DNA of 64,000 nucleotides from Pseudomonas marginalis (GCF_001645105.1 NZ_LKEG01000015.1:62001-126000); one strand, 5' to 3'; numbered from the stretch's first letter, positions 35,460-47,168 are shown. Notes: generated by a model not told the origin, from the letters alone. Translations and numbers: made by a program.

Positions 35460-38294
35460 TTGGACAAGATCCTGATTCGTGGGGCTAGAACCCACAACCT
35501 GAAGAATATCGACCTGACCCTACCCCGGGACAAACTGATCGTCATCACCGGCTTGTCCGGCTCCGGCAAATCGTCCCTGGCGTTCGACACGCTGTATGCC
35601 GAAGGCCAACGTCGCTATGTGGAATCGCTGTCGGCCTACGCCCGCCAGTTCCTGTCGATGATGGAAAAACCCGACGTCGACACCATTGAAGGCCTGTCGC
35701 CGGCGATCTCCATCGAGCAGAAGTCGACTTCCCATAACCCGCGCTCCACCGTGGGCACCATTACCGAGATCTATGACTACCTGCGCCTGCTGTATGCGCG
35801 CGTAGGTATCCCGCGTTGCCCCGACCATGACATTCCCCTGGAAGCCCAGACCGTCAGCCAGATGGTGGACCTGGTGCTGGCCCAGCCGGAAGGCGCCAAG
35901 CTGATGCTGCTGGCACCGGTGATCCGTGAGCGCAAGGGCGAACACCTTTCCGTCTTCGAAGAGCTGCGTGCGCAAGGTTTTGTGCGCGCGCGGATCAACG
36001 GCAAGCTGTATGAGCTGGACGAAGCGCCGAAACTCGACAAACAGAAGAAACACTCGATTGATGTAGTCGTCGACCGCTTCAAAGTGCGCGCCGACCTGCA
36101 GCAGCGCCTGGCGGAATCTTTCGAAACCGCGTTGAAGCTGGCCGACGGCATTGCCCTGGTGGCGCCGATGGATGACGAGCCGGGCGAAGAGATCATCTTC
36201 TCCGCGCGCTTTGCCTGCCCTATCTGCGGCCACGCCATCAGCGAGCTGGAACCCAAGCTGTTTTCCTTCAACAACCCGGCTGGCGCCTGCCCGACCTGTG
36301 ATGGCCTGGGGGTGAAGCAATTCTTTGACATCAAGCGCCTGGTCAACGGTGACCTGACGCTGGCGGAGGGGGCGATTCGCGGCTGGGACAGGCGCAACGT
36401 CTATTACTTCCAGATGCTCGGGTCGTTGGCGTCGCACTATAAATTCAGCCTGGAAGTGCCCTTCAACCAACTGCCGGCGGACCAGCAGAAGGTCATTCTC
36501 CACGGCAGCGGTTCACAGAATGTCGACTTCAAGTACCTGAACGACCGTGGCGATATCGTCAAACGCTCACACCCGTTCGAAGGTATCGTGCCGAACCTCG
36601 AGCGTCGCTACCGTGAGACCGAGTCGGCGAGCGTACGCGAAGAGTTGGCGAAATTCCTCAGCACCCAGCCTTGCCCGGATTGCCGCGGTACTCGCCTGCG
36701 CCGTGAAGCCCGGCATGTGTGGGTGGGCGAGAAAACCTTGCCGGCGGTGACCAACCTGCCGATTGGTGATGCCTGCGAGTACTTCGGTGTGCTCAAGCTG
36801 ACCGGTCGCCGTGGGGAAATCGCCGATAAGATTCTCAAGGAAATCCGCGAACGGCTACAGTTCCTGGTCAACGTTGGCCTGGATTACCTGTCGCTGGATC
36901 GCAGTGCCGATACCTTGTCCGGCGGTGAAGCCCAGCGGATTCGCCTGGCCAGCCAGATTGGTGCCGGCCTTGTGGGCGTCTTGTACATCCTTGATGAACC
37001 GTCGATCGGCCTGCACCAGCGTGACAATGATCGCCTGCTGGGCACGTTGAAACACCTGCGGGATATCGGCAACACGGTAATTGTGGTCGAGCACGATGAA
37101 GACGCGATTCGCCTGGCGGATTACGTCGTCGACATTGGCCCGGGCGCTGGCGTGCATGGCGGCCATATTGTCGCCGAGGGCACGCCCGCTGAAGTCATGG
37201 CTCATCCGGATTCACTGACCGGCAAATACCTTTCCGGCCGTGTGAAGATCGCAGTGCCGGCAAAACGTACACCGCGCAACAAGAAGCTGGCGCTGCACCT
37301 CAAGGGCGCGCGTGGCAACAACTTACGCAACGTCGACCTGGAGATTCCACTGGGTCTGCTGACCTGCGTGACCGGTGTCTCCGGCTCGGGCAAATCGACG
37401 CTGATCAACAATACGCTGTTCCCCTTGAGTGCCACCGCCCTGAATGGCGCGACCACCCTGGAAGCGGCGGCCCATGACAGCATCAAAGGCCTGGAACACC
37501 TGGATAAGGTGGTCGATATCGATCAGAGCCCGATTGGCCGCACGCCGCGCTCCAACCCGGCGACCTACACCGGGTTGTTCACGCCTATTCGTGAGCTGTT
37601 TGCTGGCGTGCCGGAGTCCCGCTCAAGGGGTTACGGGCCTGGCAGGTTCTCGTTCAACGTCAAAGGCGGTCGCTGTGAAGCCTGCCAGGGCGATGGCTTG
37701 ATCAAGGTGGAGATGCACTTCCTGCCAGACATCTACGTGCCGTGCGATGTATGCAAGAGCAAGCGCTACAACCGCGAAACCCTGGAGATCAAGTACAAGG
37801 GCAAGAGCATCCACGAAACCTTGGAAATGACCATCGAGGAAGCACGGGTGTTCTTTGATGCGGTCCCGGCGTTGGCGCGCAAGCTGCAGACACTGATGGA
37901 CGTGGGTTTGTCGTATATCAAGCTGGGCCAATCGGCGACTACGCTATCGGGTGGTGAGGCGCAGCGGGTCAAGCTGTCTCGCGAGCTGTCCAAGCGCGAT
38001 ACCGGTAAGACCCTGTATATCCTCGATGAGCCGACCACCGGCCTGCACTTCGCGGATATCCAGCAACTGCTGGACGTGTTGCACCGCCTGCGCGACCACG
38101 GCAATACCGTGGTGGTGATCGAGCACAACCTTGATGTGATCAAGACCGCGGATTGGCTGGTCGACCTGGGCCCGGAAGGCGGCTCCAAGGGTGGCCAGAT
38201 CATCGCCGTTGGCACACCGGAGCAGGTCTCCGAAATGCCGCAGTCGCACACCGGTTACTACTTGAAACCGTTGTTGGCACGCGACCGGGCCTGA
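35460..38294 (+). CDS. uvrA: Excinuclease ABC subunit A
   Basis: 944-residue damage-recognition ATPase of nucleotide excision repair. A TTG start preceded by GAGG gives (M)[18 protein letters not shown], the invariant N-terminus; upstream in-frame codons are not family sequence. Two ABC modules: Walker [13 protein letters not shown] and [12 protein letters not shown]; signatures [12 protein letters not shown] and [12 protein letters not shown]; zinc modules CPICG...CPTC and CEACQGDG...CDVC. Followed by a strong 15-bp bidirectional terminator. Confidence 0.97.
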   Translation: MDKILIRGARTHNLKNIDLTLPRDKLIVITGLSGSGKSSLAFDTLYAEGQRRYVESLSAYARQFLSMMEKPDVDTIEGLSPAISIEQKSTSHNPRSTVGTITEIYDYLRLLYARVGIPRCPDHDIPLEAQTVSQMVDLVLAQPEGAKLMLLAPVIRERKGEHLSVFEELRAQGFVRARINGKLYELDEAPKLDKQKKHSIDVVVDRFKVRADLQQRLAESFETALKLADGIALVAPMDDEPGEEIIFSARFACPICGHAISELEPKLFSFNNPAGACPTCDGLGVKQFFDIKRLVNGDLTLAEGAIRGWDRRNVYYFQMLGSLASHYKFSLEVPFNQLPADQQKVILHGSGSQNVDFKYLNDRGDIVKRSHPFEGIVPNLERRYRETESASVREELAKFLSTQPCPDCRGTRLRREARHVWVGEKTLPAVTNLPIGDACEYFGVLKLTGRRGEIADKILKEIRERLQFLVNVGLDYLSLDRSADTLSGGEAQRIRLASQIGAGLVGVLYILDEPSIGLHQRDNDRLLGTLKHLRDIGNTVIVVEHDEDAIRLADYVVDIGPGAGVHGGHIVAEGTPAEVMAHPDSLTGKYLSGRVKIAVPAKRTPRNKKLALHLKGARGNNLRNVDLEIPLGLLTCVTGVSGSGKSTLINNTLFPLSATALNGATTLEAAAHDSIKGLEHLDKVVDIDQSPIGRTPRSNPATYTGLFTPIRELFAGVPESRSRGYGPGRFSFNVKGGRCEACQGDGLIKVEMHFLPDIYVPCDVCKSKRYNRETLEIKYKGKSIHETLEMTIEEARVFFDAVPALARKLQTLMDVGLSYIKLGQSATTLSGGEAQRVKLSRELSKRDTGKTLYILDEPTTGLHFADIQQLLDVLHRLRDHGNTVVVIEHNLDVIKTADWLVDLGPEGGSKGGQIIAVGTPEQVSEMPQSHTGYYLKPLLARDRA

Positions 38295-38310
38295 GTTATT
38301 CAGGCCCAAT

Positions 38311-38350
38311 AAAAAGCCCCTGTCACTGCAAAGTGACAGGGGCTTTTTTA
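38311..38350. terminator. Bidirectional intrinsic terminator between uvrA and ferritin
   Basis: Perfect 15-bp stem (38313-38327 with 38332-38346), loop GCAA, with T-runs on both strands. Serves uvrA on plus and the ferritin gene on minus. Confidence 0.95.
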
Positions 38351-38359
38351 TAGCCGGAA

Positions 38360-38824
38360 TCAGAACTGCGATTGCAGGTAATTCTCCAGGCCCACCAGCT
38401 TGATCAGGCCCAGCTGCTTTTCAAGCCAGTAGGTATGATCTTCTTCGGTGTCATTCAACTGCACCCGTAGAATTTCCCGAGTGACATAGTCGTTGTGCTG
38501 CTCGCAGAGCTCGATGCCCTTGCAGAGCGCGGCACGGACCTTGTACTCGAGGCGCAGGTCGGCAGCGAGCATGTCAGGTACCGTGGTGCCCACATCCAGA
38601 TCATCGGGACGCATACGCGGCGTGCCTTCGAGCATGAGGATACGGCGCATCAGTGCGTCGGCGTGCTGTGCCTCTTCTTCCATCTCGTGGTTGATACGCT
38701 CGTAGAGCTCGGTAAAGCCCCAGTCTTCGTACATGCGCGAGTGGATGAAATATTGGTCACGAGCAGCCAGTTCGCCCGTCAGCAACGTGTTGAGGTAATC
38801 GATTACGTCGGGGTGACCTTGCAT
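38360..38824 (-). CDS. Bacterial ferritin, FtnA type (often annotated bacterioferritin)
   Basis: 154 residues from [11 protein letters not shown]; a longer frame adds 42 codons that are not family-like. Ferroxidase ligands are visible: E18, E51 and H54 in [13 protein letters not shown], plus E94 and H130 region. The residue at position 52 is Ala (EEEAQHAD) whereas haem-bridged bacterioferritins have Met52 there, so no axial haem ligand exists and the protein is a ferritin like PA4235. Stores iron. Adjacent to katA, as in P. aeruginosa, which fits protection against peroxide. Confidence 0.87.
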   Translation of the reverse strand: MQGHPDVIDYLNTLLTGELAARDQYFIHSRMYEDWGFTELYERINHEMEEEAQHADALMRRILMLEGTPRMRPDDLDVGTTVPDMLAADLRLEYKVRAALCKGIELCEQHNDYVTREILRVQLNDTEEDHTYWLEKQLGLIKLVGLENYLQSQF

Positions 38825-38937
38825 CGCCCTACATCTCCCTGCTTGAAAGTCTGTAGTTTGAACCATGATGACTTGAAGGTCACGGGACCAACGGCAGAAA
38901 AGTGAACATTTCCGGAGAAAAGTAGCTGAAATAACGC

Positions 38938-38962
38938 AAAAACCGCCCAAATGAGGGCGGTT
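38938..38962 (-). terminator. Intrinsic terminator of katA
   Basis: Eight-bp stem AACCGCCC / GGGCGGTT with a six-base loop and a T-run on the minus strand, immediately after the katA stop at 38980. Confidence 0.9.
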
Positions 38963-38979
38963 CTGCTTATCGTTTAGAG

Positions 38980-40428
38980 TTAGTTAAGCGATACACCCAG
39001 TGCAGATGCGACCCCTTCTCCATAAGCAGGATCTGCCTTGAAGAAGTACTGCAACTGACGCTGAACAACGTCGCTGGAAACGCCCGCCATGGCGCCGGCA
39101 ATGTTGTTGATCAGCAGGGCTTTCTGCTCATCATTCATCAGGCGGAACAACGCACCCGCGTGGCTGTAGTAATCGCTGTCTTCGCGATGATCATAACGAT
39201 CCGCCGCGCCACTCAGTGCCAATGCCGGCTCGGCATACTGCGGAGCCTGCTTCGGTGCATCGGCGTAGCTATTTGGCTCGTAGTTTGGAGCCGCACCGCC
39301 ATTGCTGCCGAATGCCATCGAACCATCACGCTGGTAGCTGTTAACCGGGCTGCGTGGCGCGTTCACCGGCAGGTGCTGGTGGTTGGTGCCGACACGGTAG
39401 CGGTGGGCATCAGCGTAAGCGAACACACGACCTTGCAGCATGCGGTCCGGCGACAAACCAACGCCTGGAACCATGTTGCTTGGACCGAAAGCAGCCTGCT
39501 CAACCTCAGCGAAGTAGTTAAGCGGGTTACGGTTCAGCTCCAGCTCACCGACTTCGATCAATGGGAACTCTTTCTGCGACCAGGTCTTGGTCACGTCGAA
39601 GGGGTTCTCGTAGTGAGCGCTGGCCTGGGCTTCAGTCATGATCTGGATGCACACACGCCATTTCGGGAAATCACCGCGCTCGATAGCGCCAAACAGATCG
39701 CGTTGGGCGTAATCAGGGTCGGTACCGGCCAAGCGTGCAGCGTCAGCAGGCGACAGGTTCTTGATGCCTTGCTTGGTCTTGTAGTGCCATTTGACCCAAT
39801 GACGCTCGCCCTTGGCGTTGATCAGGCTGTAGGTGTGGCTACCGAAGCCGTGCATGTGACGGTAGCCGTCCGGGATACCACGGTCCGAAAACAGGATGGT
39901 GACTTGGTGCAACGCCTCAGGGGAGTGCGACCAGAAGTCCCACATCATCTGCGCACTTTTCAGGTTGCTTTGCGGCAGGCGCTTTTGGGTGTGGATGAAG
40001 TCAGGAAACTTCAATGGGTCACGAATGAAGAACACAGGGGTGTTGTTACCCACGATGTCCCAGTTGCCCTCTTCGGTATAGAACTTCAGGGCGAAACCAC
40101 GAGGGTCACGCTCGGTGTCAGCCGAACCGCGCTCACCGCCCACCGTGGAAAACCGCAGGAACGTCGGCGTTTGTTTGCCGATGGACTCAAACAGCTTGGC
40201 GCTGGTGTATTGCGTGATGTCTTGTGTGACCGTGAAGGTGCCATAGGCGCCCGAACCCTTGGCATGTACACGACGCTCAGGAATGTTTTCACGGTTGAAG
40301 TGGGCAAGCTTCTCGATCAGGTGAAAATCGTCGAGCAGCAACGGGCCACGCGGGCCGGCGGAACGGGAATTCTGATTGTCCGCAACGGGAGCTCCGCTGG
40401 CGGTAGTAAGGATTTTATTCTGGCTCAT
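38980..40428 (-). CDS. katA: Monofunctional haem catalase
   Basis: 482 residues from the ATG after GAGGGAAATT (starting [19 protein letters not shown]); a TTG two codons upstream is less likely. Core motifs: distal His in [32 protein letters not shown], the Asn in VGNNTPVFF, and the proximal Tyr in [15 protein letters not shown]. Dismutates hydrogen peroxide. Lacks the extra C-terminal domain of large catalases. It follows the KatA-ferritin order of PA4236-PA4235. Its upstream 238 bases also hold the rplQ terminator. Confidence 0.96.
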   Translation of the reverse strand: MSQNKILTTASGAPVADNQNSRSAGPRGPLLLDDFHLIEKLAHFNRENIPERRVHAKGSGAYGTFTVTQDITQYTSAKLFESIGKQTPTFLRFSTVGGERGSADTERDPRGFALKFYTEEGNWDIVGNNTPVFFIRDPLKFPDFIHTQKRLPQSNLKSAQMMWDFWSHSPEALHQVTILFSDRGIPDGYRHMHGFGSHTYSLINAKGERHWVKWHYKTKQGIKNLSPADAARLAGTDPDYAQRDLFGAIERGDFPKWRVCIQIMTEAQASAHYENPFDVTKTWSQKEFPLIEVGELELNRNPLNYFAEVEQAAFGPSNMVPGVGLSPDRMLQGRVFAYADAHRYRVGTNHQHLPVNAPRSPVNSYQRDGSMAFGSNGGAAPNYEPNSYADAPKQAPQYAEPALALSGAADRYDHREDSDYYSHAGALFRLMNDEQKALLINNIAGAMAGVSSDVVQRQLQYFFKADPAYGEGVASALGVSLN

Positions 40429-40504
40429 GCTCAATTTCCCTCAGGTCGGACTTGGAACTGCCGGCTAATCGGCTTGGAGGGAGTATTGATCATCAATATG
40501 ACGT

Positions 40505-40547
40505 CTACAAATTCATTAAATTGTAGTCACCGATAGAAAATAACTAC
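40505..40547 (-). promoter_or_regulatory. Dyad in katA upstream region, possible OxyR half-site
   Basis: CTACAAATTCATTAAATTGTAG (40505-40526) is a 22-base dyad, and nearby ATAG-n7-CTAC (40533-40547) resembles one OxyR half-site. The full four-block OxyR pattern is not present at the required 11-base spacing. Confidence 0.3.
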
Positions 40548-40621
40548 CAATATCCCCAGGCCTCATAGTGCCGAGCACAGCGCAAGTAAGCTTGTACAAA
40601 TCGCGCTTTTATTACGCGCAC

Positions 40622-40649
40622 AAAAAACCGGGCACTAGGCCCGGTTCTT
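40622..40649 (-). terminator. Intrinsic terminator of the alpha operon
   Basis: Eight-bp stem AACCGGGC / GCCCGGTT, five-base loop, six T on the minus strand, just after rplQ. Confidence 0.92.
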
Positions 40650-40666
40650 CGTTACAGCTTGTCGTC

Positions 40667-41053
40667 TTACTCGGCGCTTACAGCTTCGCCGGCAGTAGCA
40701 CGATCAACCAACTCGACGTACGCCATAGGCGCGTTGTCGCCAGCGCGGAAACCGCACTTGAGGATGCGCAGGTAGCCACCCTCACGGGTAGCGTAACGCT
40801 TGCCCAGGTCGTTGAAGAGCTTACCAACGATAGCTTTCGAACGAGTACGGTCGAAAGCCAGACGGCGGTTAGCCAGGCTGTCTGTCTTGGCCAAAGTGAT
40901 CAGCGGCTCAGCAACGCGACGCAGTTCTTTAGCTTTCGGCAGTGTAGTTTTGATCAGCTCGTGCTCGAACAGCGACACCGCCATGTTTTGGAACATGGCC
41001 TTGCGGTGCGAGCTGGTACGGCTCAGGTGACGACCACTTTTACGATGACGCAT
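40667..41053 (-). CDS. rplQ: 50S ribosomal protein L17
   Basis: 128 residues, standard length, starting [20 protein letters not shown], the L17 signature. Component of the large subunit near the exit tunnel. Last gene of the alpha operon (rpsM-rpsK-rpsD-rpoA-rplQ), 41 bases after rpoA and followed by a terminator. Confidence 0.98.
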
Positions 41054-41094
41054 GGTTCATTCCTTACCAAACTCACGTTCGGTGATTACGACGA

Positions 41095-42096
41095 TCAGGC
41101 AGTCGCCTTGTCGTCCTTCTTAAGACTTGCAGGCGGCCAGTTGTCGAGGCGCATGCCGAGGGACAGACCGCGGGAGGCCAGAACGTCCTTGATTTCAGTC
41201 AAGGATTTCTTGCCCAGGTTCGGAGTCTTCAACAGTTCTACTTCGGTACGCTGAATCAGGTCACCGATGTAGTAAATGTTTTCCGCCTTAAGGCAGTTAG
41301 CCGAACGTACAGTCAGTTCCAGATCGTCAACCGGGCGAAGCAGGATCGGATCGATCTCGTCTTCCTGCTCGATTACCACTGGTTCGCTGTCACCTTTGAG
41401 GTCGACGAACGCAGCCAACTGCTGTTGCAGGATGGTTGCAGCGCGACGGATAGCCTCTTCAGGGTCCAGAGTACCGTTGGTTTCCAGATCAATAACCAGC
41501 TTGTCCAGGTTAGTACGCTGCTCGACACGGGCGTTTTCCACCACGTATGCGATACGGCGAACCGGGCTGAACGAAGAGTCAAGCTGCAAGCGACCAATGC
41601 TGCGGCTTTCGTCTTCATCGCTCTGACGCGAGTCGGCCGGTTCATAACCACGACCACGAGCTACGGTGAGCTTCATGTTCAGGGCGCCGTTAGACGCCAG
41701 GTTAGCGATTACGTGATCGGGGTTAACGATCTCGACATCATGATCCAGCTGAATATCGGCAGCGGTAACCACCCCCGAACCCTTCTTCGACAAGGTCAGC
41801 GTAACTTCGTCACGGCCGTGCAGCTTGATAGCCAGACCTTTAAGGTTCAACAGGATTTCAATTACGTCTTCCTGTACACCTTCGATGGCGCTGTACTCGT
41901 GGAGCACACCGTCAATCTCGGCCTCGACTACTGCACAGCCGGGCATTGAGGACAACAGGATGCGGCGCAGCGCGTTGCCCAGGGTGTGGCCAAAACCACG
42001 CTCGAGAGGCTCGAGAGTAATTTTGGCGCGGGTTGGACTGACAACCTGCACATCAATGTGGCGGGGTGTCAGGAACTCATTTACCGAAATCTGCAT
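41095..42096 (-). CDS. rpoA: RNA polymerase alpha subunit
   Basis: 333 residues: N-terminal dimerisation domain (about 1-230, [21 protein letters not shown] and so on), a flexible linker with acidic residues, and the C-terminal domain (about 250-325; [20 protein letters not shown] and [18 protein letters not shown]) that contacts UP elements and activators. Expressed with ribosomal genes in the alpha operon. Confidence 0.98.
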   Translation of the reverse strand: MQISVNEFLTPRHIDVQVVSPTRAKITLEPLERGFGHTLGNALRRILLSSMPGCAVVEAEIDGVLHEYSAIEGVQEDVIEILLNLKGLAIKLHGRDEVTLTLSKKGSGVVTAADIQLDHDVEIVNPDHVIANLASNGALNMKLTVARGRGYEPADSRQSDEDESRSIGRLQLDSSFSPVRRIAYVVENARVEQRTNLDKLVIDLETNGTLDPEEAIRRAATILQQQLAAFVDLKGDSEPVVIEQEDEIDPILLRPVDDLELTVRSANCLKAENIYYIGDLIQRTEVELLKTPNLGKKSLTEIKDVLASRGLSLGMRLDNWPPASLKKDDKATA

Positions 42097-42118
42097 GGAT
42101 GCACCTATTTTCTAGCCC

Positions 42119-42739
42119 TTACTTGGAGTAGAGCTCGACAATCAGGCTTTCGTTGATGTCGGCGGACAGATCACTGCGAGCAGGAACGTTCTTGAAAACG
42201 CCCGACTTCTTCTCAGTGTCTACTTCTACCCATTCTACGCGGCCACGTTGGGCACACAGATCGAGAGCTTGGACAATGCGAAGTTGGTTTTTTGCTTTCT
42301 CGCGGACTGCGACCACGTCACCAGCACGAACCTGGTAGGACGGAACGTTTACGGTCTGACCGTTAACGCTGATCGATTTGTGCGATACCAGCTGACGGGA
42401 TTCGGCACGAGTCGAACCAAAGCCCATACGGTATACAACGTTGTCCAGACGGCATTCGAGCAGTTGCAGCAGGTTTTCACCGGTTGCACCTTTCTTGCCA
42501 GCAGCTTCTTTGTAGTAGCCGCTGAACTGACGCTCGAGAACGCCGTAGATACGACGGACCTTCTGCTTTTCACGCAGTTGGGTGCCGTAATCGGACTGGC
42601 GACCGCGGCGTTGGCCGTGGATACCAGGTGCTGCTTCAATGTTGCACTTCGATTCGATCGCGCGCACGCCGCTCTTCAAGAAGAGATCGGTGCCTTCACG
42701 ACGAGCGAGTTTGCATTTTGGACCAATGTAACGAGCCAT
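42119..42739 (-). CDS. rpsD: 30S ribosomal protein S4
   Basis: 206 residues with [19 protein letters not shown] at the start and the S4 RNA-binding domain [21 protein letters not shown] primary 16S binder. In E. coli S4 represses the alpha operon by binding the rpsM leader; whether that holds here is not visible. No CxxC zinc site at the N-terminus (C- form). Confidence 0.98.
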   Translation of the reverse strand: MARYIGPKCKLARREGTDLFLKSGVRAIESKCNIEAAPGIHGQRRGRQSDYGTQLREKQKVRRIYGVLERQFSGYYKEAAGKKGATGENLLQLLECRLDNVVYRMGFGSTRAESRQLVSHKSISVNGQTVNVPSYQVRAGDVVAVREKAKNQLRIVQALDLCAQRGRVEWVEVDTEKKSGVFKNVPARSDLSADINESLIVELYSK

Positions 42740-42757
42740 TCTTTACAATCTCCTGGA

Positions 42758-43147
42758 TTACACGCGGCGCTTCTTCGGCGGACGGCACCCGTTGTGCGGG
42801 ATTGGCGTCACGTCGGTGATGCTGGCGATCTTATAGCCACAGCCGTTCAAAGCACGGACAGCAGACTCACGACCTGGACCTGGACCTTTGACGTTAACGT
42901 CGAGGTTTTTCAGGCCGTATTCCAGCGCAGCTTGACCAGCACGTTCAGCAGCTACTTGAGCAGCAAACGGGGTGGACTTGCGGGAACCGCGGAAACCCGA
43001 ACCACCGGAGGTAGCCCAAGAAAGCGCGTTACCTTGACGGTCGGTGATGGTCACGATGGTGTTGTTAAAAGATGCATGGATGTGGGCGATGCCATCAACC
43101 ACTGTCTTTTTAACTTTTTTACGAGGACGAGCAGCAGGTTTTGCCAT
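42758..43147 (-). CDS. rpsK: 30S ribosomal protein S11
   Basis: 129 residues; signature [44 protein letters not shown] region near the C-terminus. Platform protein of the small subunit. Second gene of the alpha operon, 30 bases after rpsM. Confidence 0.98.
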   Translation of the reverse strand: MAKPAARPRKKVKKTVVDGIAHIHASFNNTIVTITDRQGNALSWATSGGSGFRGSRKSTPFAAQVAAERAGQAALEYGLKNLDVNVKGPGPGRESAVRALNGCGYKIASITDVTPIPHNGCRPPKKRRV

Positions 43148-43177
43148 GATAATTTTCCTGTCGATTCGCGTGGGCGA

Positions 43178-43534
43178 TTACTTGCGGATCGGCTTACGCG
43201 GACCTTTACGGGTACGCGCGTTAGTCTTGGTACGCTGACCGCGCACTGGAAGACCACGACGATGACGCAGACCACGGTAGCAACCGAGGTCCATCAAACG
43301 CTTGATTTTCATGTTGATTTCGCGACGCAGGTCACCTTCAGTGGTGAACTTCGCCACTTCGCCACGCAACAGCTCAATCTGCTCGTCGCTCAGATCTTTG
43401 ATCTTTGCGGCTGGGTTTACCCCAGTATCTGCGCAAATTTTCTGCGCAGTAGTGCGACCAACACCATAGATGTAGGTCAGCGAGATAACAGTGTGCTTGT
43501 TATCTGGAATGTTAACGCCTGCAATACGGGCCAT
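43178..43534 (-). CDS. rpsM: 30S ribosomal protein S13
   Basis: 118 residues starting [22 protein letters not shown], with the basic C-terminal [22 protein letters not shown] segment contacting tRNA. First gene of the alpha operon, with its own promoter at 43594-43622. Confidence 0.98.
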
Positions 43535-43593
43535 TCAGTGGGACTCCAATTGACAGCTACCTACGCCCCGGAAGCCAAGAAATAGGGCGCGAG

Positions 43594-43622
43594 ATAATAT
43601 CGCTGTAATAACAAATAATCAA
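43594..43622 (-). promoter_or_regulatory. Sigma70-type promoter of the alpha operon
   Basis: TTGATT (-35, complement of 43617-43622), 17 bases, TATTAT (-10, complement of 43594-43599). Located 60 bases before rpsM and touching the upstream terminator hairpin. Confidence 0.75.
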
Positions 43623-43646
43623 CCCGGCAGCGCACTAGCTGCCGGG
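43617..43646 (-). terminator. Terminator-like hairpin after rpmJ
   Basis: Nine-bp GC-rich stem CCCGGCAGC / GCTGCCGGG with six-base loop and a moderate T-rich tail on the minus strand. It separates the spc and alpha operons; the tail overlaps the alpha promoter. Confidence 0.7.
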
Positions 43647-43663
43647 CTTCAAGCGGATCACAC

Positions 43664-43780
43664 TCAGCCTTGGCGCTGTTTGTGACGCGGTTCCGCGCTG
43701 CAAATTACTCGAACAACACCTTCGCGGCGAATAATCTTGCAGTTACGGCACAGCTTTTTCACCGATGCACGAACTTTCAT
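43664..43780 (-). CDS. rpmJ: 50S ribosomal protein L36
   Basis: 38 residues, [20 protein letters not shown] and on to RHKQRQG. It has the zinc ligands of the C+ type (Cys11, Cys14, Cys27, His33). Last gene of the spc operon after secY, 28 bases downstream. Not listed as a long frame because of its size. Confidence 0.97.
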
Positions 43781-43808
43781 CACCAACTCCTCGAACCTTA
43801 TGGGGTAC

Positions 43809-45137
43809 TCAGCGCAACATGCCGCTGCCGTAGCCCTTCAGGTTGGCTTTCTTCATCAGGGATTCGTACTGGTGCGAAACGAGGTGCGATTGTACTTGGG
43901 ACATGAAGTCCATCACAACCACGACCACGATCAGCAACGAGGTCCCGCCAAGGTAGAACGGAACGTTTGCTGCAACCACCAGGAACTGGGGAAGCAAGCA
44001 CACGGCCGTCATATATAGAGCACCGAACAGGGTCAAACGAGTCAGAACGCCATCAATGTAGCGCGCAGACTGCTCACCTGGACGGATGCCCGGAATAAAG
44101 GCACCGGACTTCTTCAGGTTTTCCGCTACGTCTTTCGGATTGAACATCAACGCCGTATAGAAGAAGCAGAAGAAAATAATCCCTGCACTAAACAGCAGAA
44201 TATTCAACGGCTGACCAGGAGCGATCGACTGAGAGAGGTCCTGCAGCCAGCCCATATTTTCAGACTGACCAAACCAGGTACCCAACGAAGCCGGAAACAG
44301 CAAAATGCTGCTCGCGAAAATTGCCGGAATAACACCGGCCATATTCACTTTCAGCGGCAAGTGGCTGGTCTGCGCAGCAAAGACCTTACGGCCCTGCTGA
44401 CGCTTGGCGTAGTGAACAGCAATACGACGCTGGCCACGCTCAATGAACACCACAAAACCGATAATCGCTACTGCCAGCAAACCGATGGCAACCAGGGCGA
44501 AAATATTGATATCACCCTGACGCGCAGACTCGAAAGACTGCCCGATTGCTCTCGGAAGACCGGCGACGATACCTGCGAAAATCAACATCGAGATACCGTT
44601 ACCAACACCACGCTCAGTAATCTGCTCACCCAGCCACATCATGAACATCGCACCAGCCACAAACGTGGATACCGCGACGAAATGGAAGCCAAAGTCACCA
44701 GTGAACGCAACACCCTGCCCGGCCAAGCCAACGGACATGCCGATAGCTTGAACCAGGGCGAGGATGACAGTGCCGTAGCGGGTGTACTGGCTAATCTTGC
44801 GACGGCCAGCTTCACCTTCCTTCTTCAACTGCTCCAGCTGCGGGCTGACGGCGGTCATCAGTTGCATGATGATCGATGCCGAGATGTACGGCATGATCCC
44901 CAGTGCAAAGATGCTCATCCGTTCCAGCGCGCCGCCGGAAAACATGTTGAACAAGCTAAGAATGGTCCCCTCATTCTGTCGAAACAGGTCTGCGAGTCGG
45001 TCCGGGTTGATACCTGGAACCGGGATGTGTGCGCCTATTCGGTAGACGATAATCGCCAGGAACAGAAAACGCAGACGAGCCCAAAGTTCAGACATACCGC
45101 CTTTGCCGAGCGCTGAGAGAGCACCTTGCTTAGCCAT
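43809..45137 (-). CDS. secY: Preprotein translocase subunit SecY
   Basis: 442 residues with ten membrane helices, the channel of the Sec translocon. Plug helix region [47 protein letters not shown] cytosolic loop and a short basic tail. Directly adjoins rplO (no spacer). Confidence 0.98.
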
Positions 45138-45575
45138 TTATTCCTCGAACTTGCCGCCAGCTGCTTCGATAGCCGAACGCGCACCTTTGGTGGCGCCGAT
45201 TCCCTTGCCGATAGTGACAGCGCGAGTCACTTCACCGGACAGCATGATTTTCACACGCTGTACGTTGACGTTGATCACGTTGGCATCTTTCAGGGTCTGC
45301 ACAGTAACGATGTCGCCTTCCACTTTAGCCAGCTCGGACAGACGCACTTCTGCGCGATCCATAGCTTTCAGGGATACGAAACCGAACTTAGGCAGGCGAC
45401 GATGCAGCGGCTGTTGACCGCCTTCAAAGCCTGGAGCGATGGTGCCACCGGAGCGGGAGGTTTGACCTTTGTGGCCACGGCCACCAGTCTTACCCAAACC
45501 GCTACCGATACCACGGCCCGGACGATGCTTTTCGCGACGGGAACCCGGCGCTGGACTCAGATCATTGAGTTTCAT
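45138..45575 (-). CDS. rplO: 50S ribosomal protein L15
   Basis: 145 residues. Glycine-rich N-terminus [19 protein letters not shown], typical of L15, and C-terminal globular domain. Three bases from rpmD, spc operon. Confidence 0.98.
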   Translation of the reverse strand: MKLNDLSPAPGSRREKHRPGRGIGSGLGKTGGRGHKGQTSRSGGTIAPGFEGGQQPLHRRLPKFGFVSLKAMDRAEVRLSELAKVEGDIVTVQTLKDANVINVNVQRVKIMLSGEVTRAVTIGKGIGATKGARSAIEAAGGKFEE

Positions 45576-45578
45576 CGA

Positions 45579-45755
45579 TTAACCCTCTACACGCAGCATG
45601 TAGTAAGCCTTGTTGATCATCCCGCGATTCTCGGGAGTATCCTGGACTTCTACAGTGTGACCGATGCGACGCAGACCCAAACCTTTAACGCACAGTTTGT
45701 GGTTAGGGATGCGGCCGGTCATGCTTTTGATCAGCGTTACTTTAACGGTAGCCAT
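45579..45755 (-). CDS. rpmD: 50S ribosomal protein L30
   Basis: 58 residues read directly from the [23 protein letters not shown] and on to YYMLRVEG. Correct length and [21 protein letters not shown] signature for L30. Lies two bases after rpsE. Confidence 0.97.
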
Positions 45756-45757
45756 GA

Positions 45758-46258
45758 TCAGAAGATCTCCTTGACAGTCAGACCACGCTTGGCAGCGATG
45801 GACTCAGGAGATTGCATAGCTTTCAAACCTTTGAAAGTGGCGTGAACCACGTTTACCGGGTTAGTCGAGCCGTAGCACTTGGCCAGAACGTTCTGAACAC
45901 CAGCCACTTCGAGGACAGCACGCATAGCGCCGCCAGCGATGATACCGGTACCTTCAGAAGCAGGCTGCATGTACACCTTGGAAGCGCCATGGGCGGATTT
46001 CATTGCGTACTGCAGAGTGGTGCCGTTCAGATCAACTTGGATCATGTTGCGACGAGCAGCTTCCATTGCCTTCTGGATCGCAGCAGGCACTTCACGTGAC
46101 TTGCCACGGCCGAAGCCAACACGCCCTTTACCATCACCTACCACGGTCAACGCGGTGAAAGTGAAGATACGGCCGCCTTTAACGGTTTTGGCTACGCGGT
46201 TAACTTGAACCAGCTTCTCAATGTAGCCTTCGTCGCGCTTTTGGTCGTTATTTGACAT
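45758..46258 (-). CDS. rpsE: 30S ribosomal protein S5
   Basis: 166 residues with the N-terminal dsRNA-binding-like domain ([21 protein letters not shown]) and the [19 protein letters not shown] signature. Important for decoding fidelity. Spc operon, three bases after rplR. Confidence 0.98.
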
Positions 46259-46261
46259 AAC

Positions 46262-46612
46262 TTAGAACTCCAGCCCAGCTTCACGAGCAGCATCAGCCAG
46301 CGCTTTCACGCGACCGTGGTACTTGAAGCCAGAGCGGTCGAAAGCCACTTGCGAGACGCCGGCGGCCTTAGCACGCGTAGCGACCAGCTGGCCAACCTTT
46401 GTGGCCGCGTCGATGTTGCCAGTGGCACCATCACGCAGTTCTTTATCCAAAGTCGAGGCGCTTGCCAGGACTTTGTTGCCGTCGGCCGAGATGACCTGGG
46501 CGTAGATGTGCTGCGACGAGCGATACACGCAGAGACGCACGACTTCGAGTTCGTGCATTTTCAGGCGTGCTTTGCGAGCGCGACGCAGTCGAGTAACTTT
46601 TTTGTCGGTCAT
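46262..46612 (-). CDS. rplR: 50S ribosomal protein L18
   Basis: 116 residues; a 5S rRNA binder with basic N-terminus [20 protein letters not shown] and C-terminal [26 protein letters not shown]. Ten bases after rplF. Confidence 0.98.
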   Translation of the reverse strand: MTDKKVTRLRRARKARLKMHELEVVRLCVYRSSQHIYAQVISADGNKVLASASTLDKELRDGATGNIDAATKVGQLVATRAKAAGVSQVAFDRSGFKYHGRVKALADAAREAGLEF

Positions 46613-46622
46613 TTGCTATGCC

Positions 46623-47156
46623 CTACTTCTTCTTGGCTTCTTTACGACGGACGACTTCGTCCGCGTAGCGCACACCTTTGCCTTTGTACGGCTCTGGTGG
46701 ACGGAAGTCGCGGATCTCAGCGGCCACCTGACCTACCAGCTGCTTATCGATGCCCTTGATCAGGATATCGGTTTGGCTAGGGGTCTCAGCGGTGATGCCT
46801 TCCGGCAGTTCGTAATCCACTGGGTGCGAGAAGCCAAGGGCCAGGTTCAAAACCGTGCCTTTTGCTTGCGCTTTGTAACCAACACCGACCAGCTGGAGCT
46901 TACGCTCGAAGCCTTGGCTTACGCCTTGGACCATGTTGTTTACCAACGCACGCGTGGTACCGGCCATTGCGCGAGTTTGTTGATCGCCATTGCGAGCAGC
47001 GAAACGCAGCTCACCAGCTTCTTCAACGATCTCAACGGACGAATGGATGTTCAGTTCAAGAGTACCCTTGGCACCCTTCACCGAAAGCTGTTGGCCTGCG
47101 AATTTGACTTCGACACCGGCTGGCAGCTTAACGGGGTTCTTAGCGACGCGTGACAT
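46623..47156 (-). CDS. rplF: 50S ribosomal protein L6
   Basis: 177 residues in two similar domains; signature [24 protein letters not shown] near the C-terminus. Sits close to the sarcin-ricin loop. Twelve bases after rpsH. Confidence 0.98.
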   Translation of the reverse strand: MSRVAKNPVKLPAGVEVKFAGQQLSVKGAKGTLELNIHSSVEIVEEAGELRFAARNGDQQTRAMAGTTRALVNNMVQGVSQGFERKLQLVGVGYKAQAKGTVLNLALGFSHPVDYELPEGITAETPSQTDILIKGIDKQLVGQVAAEIRDFRPPEPYKGKGVRYADEVVRRKEAKKK

Positions 47157-47168
47157 GCTTATCCCCCC

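Noticed and set aside
40533..40547. Full OxyR site upstream of katA
   Set aside because: Only one half-site block present; the other blocks do not match at 11-base spacing.
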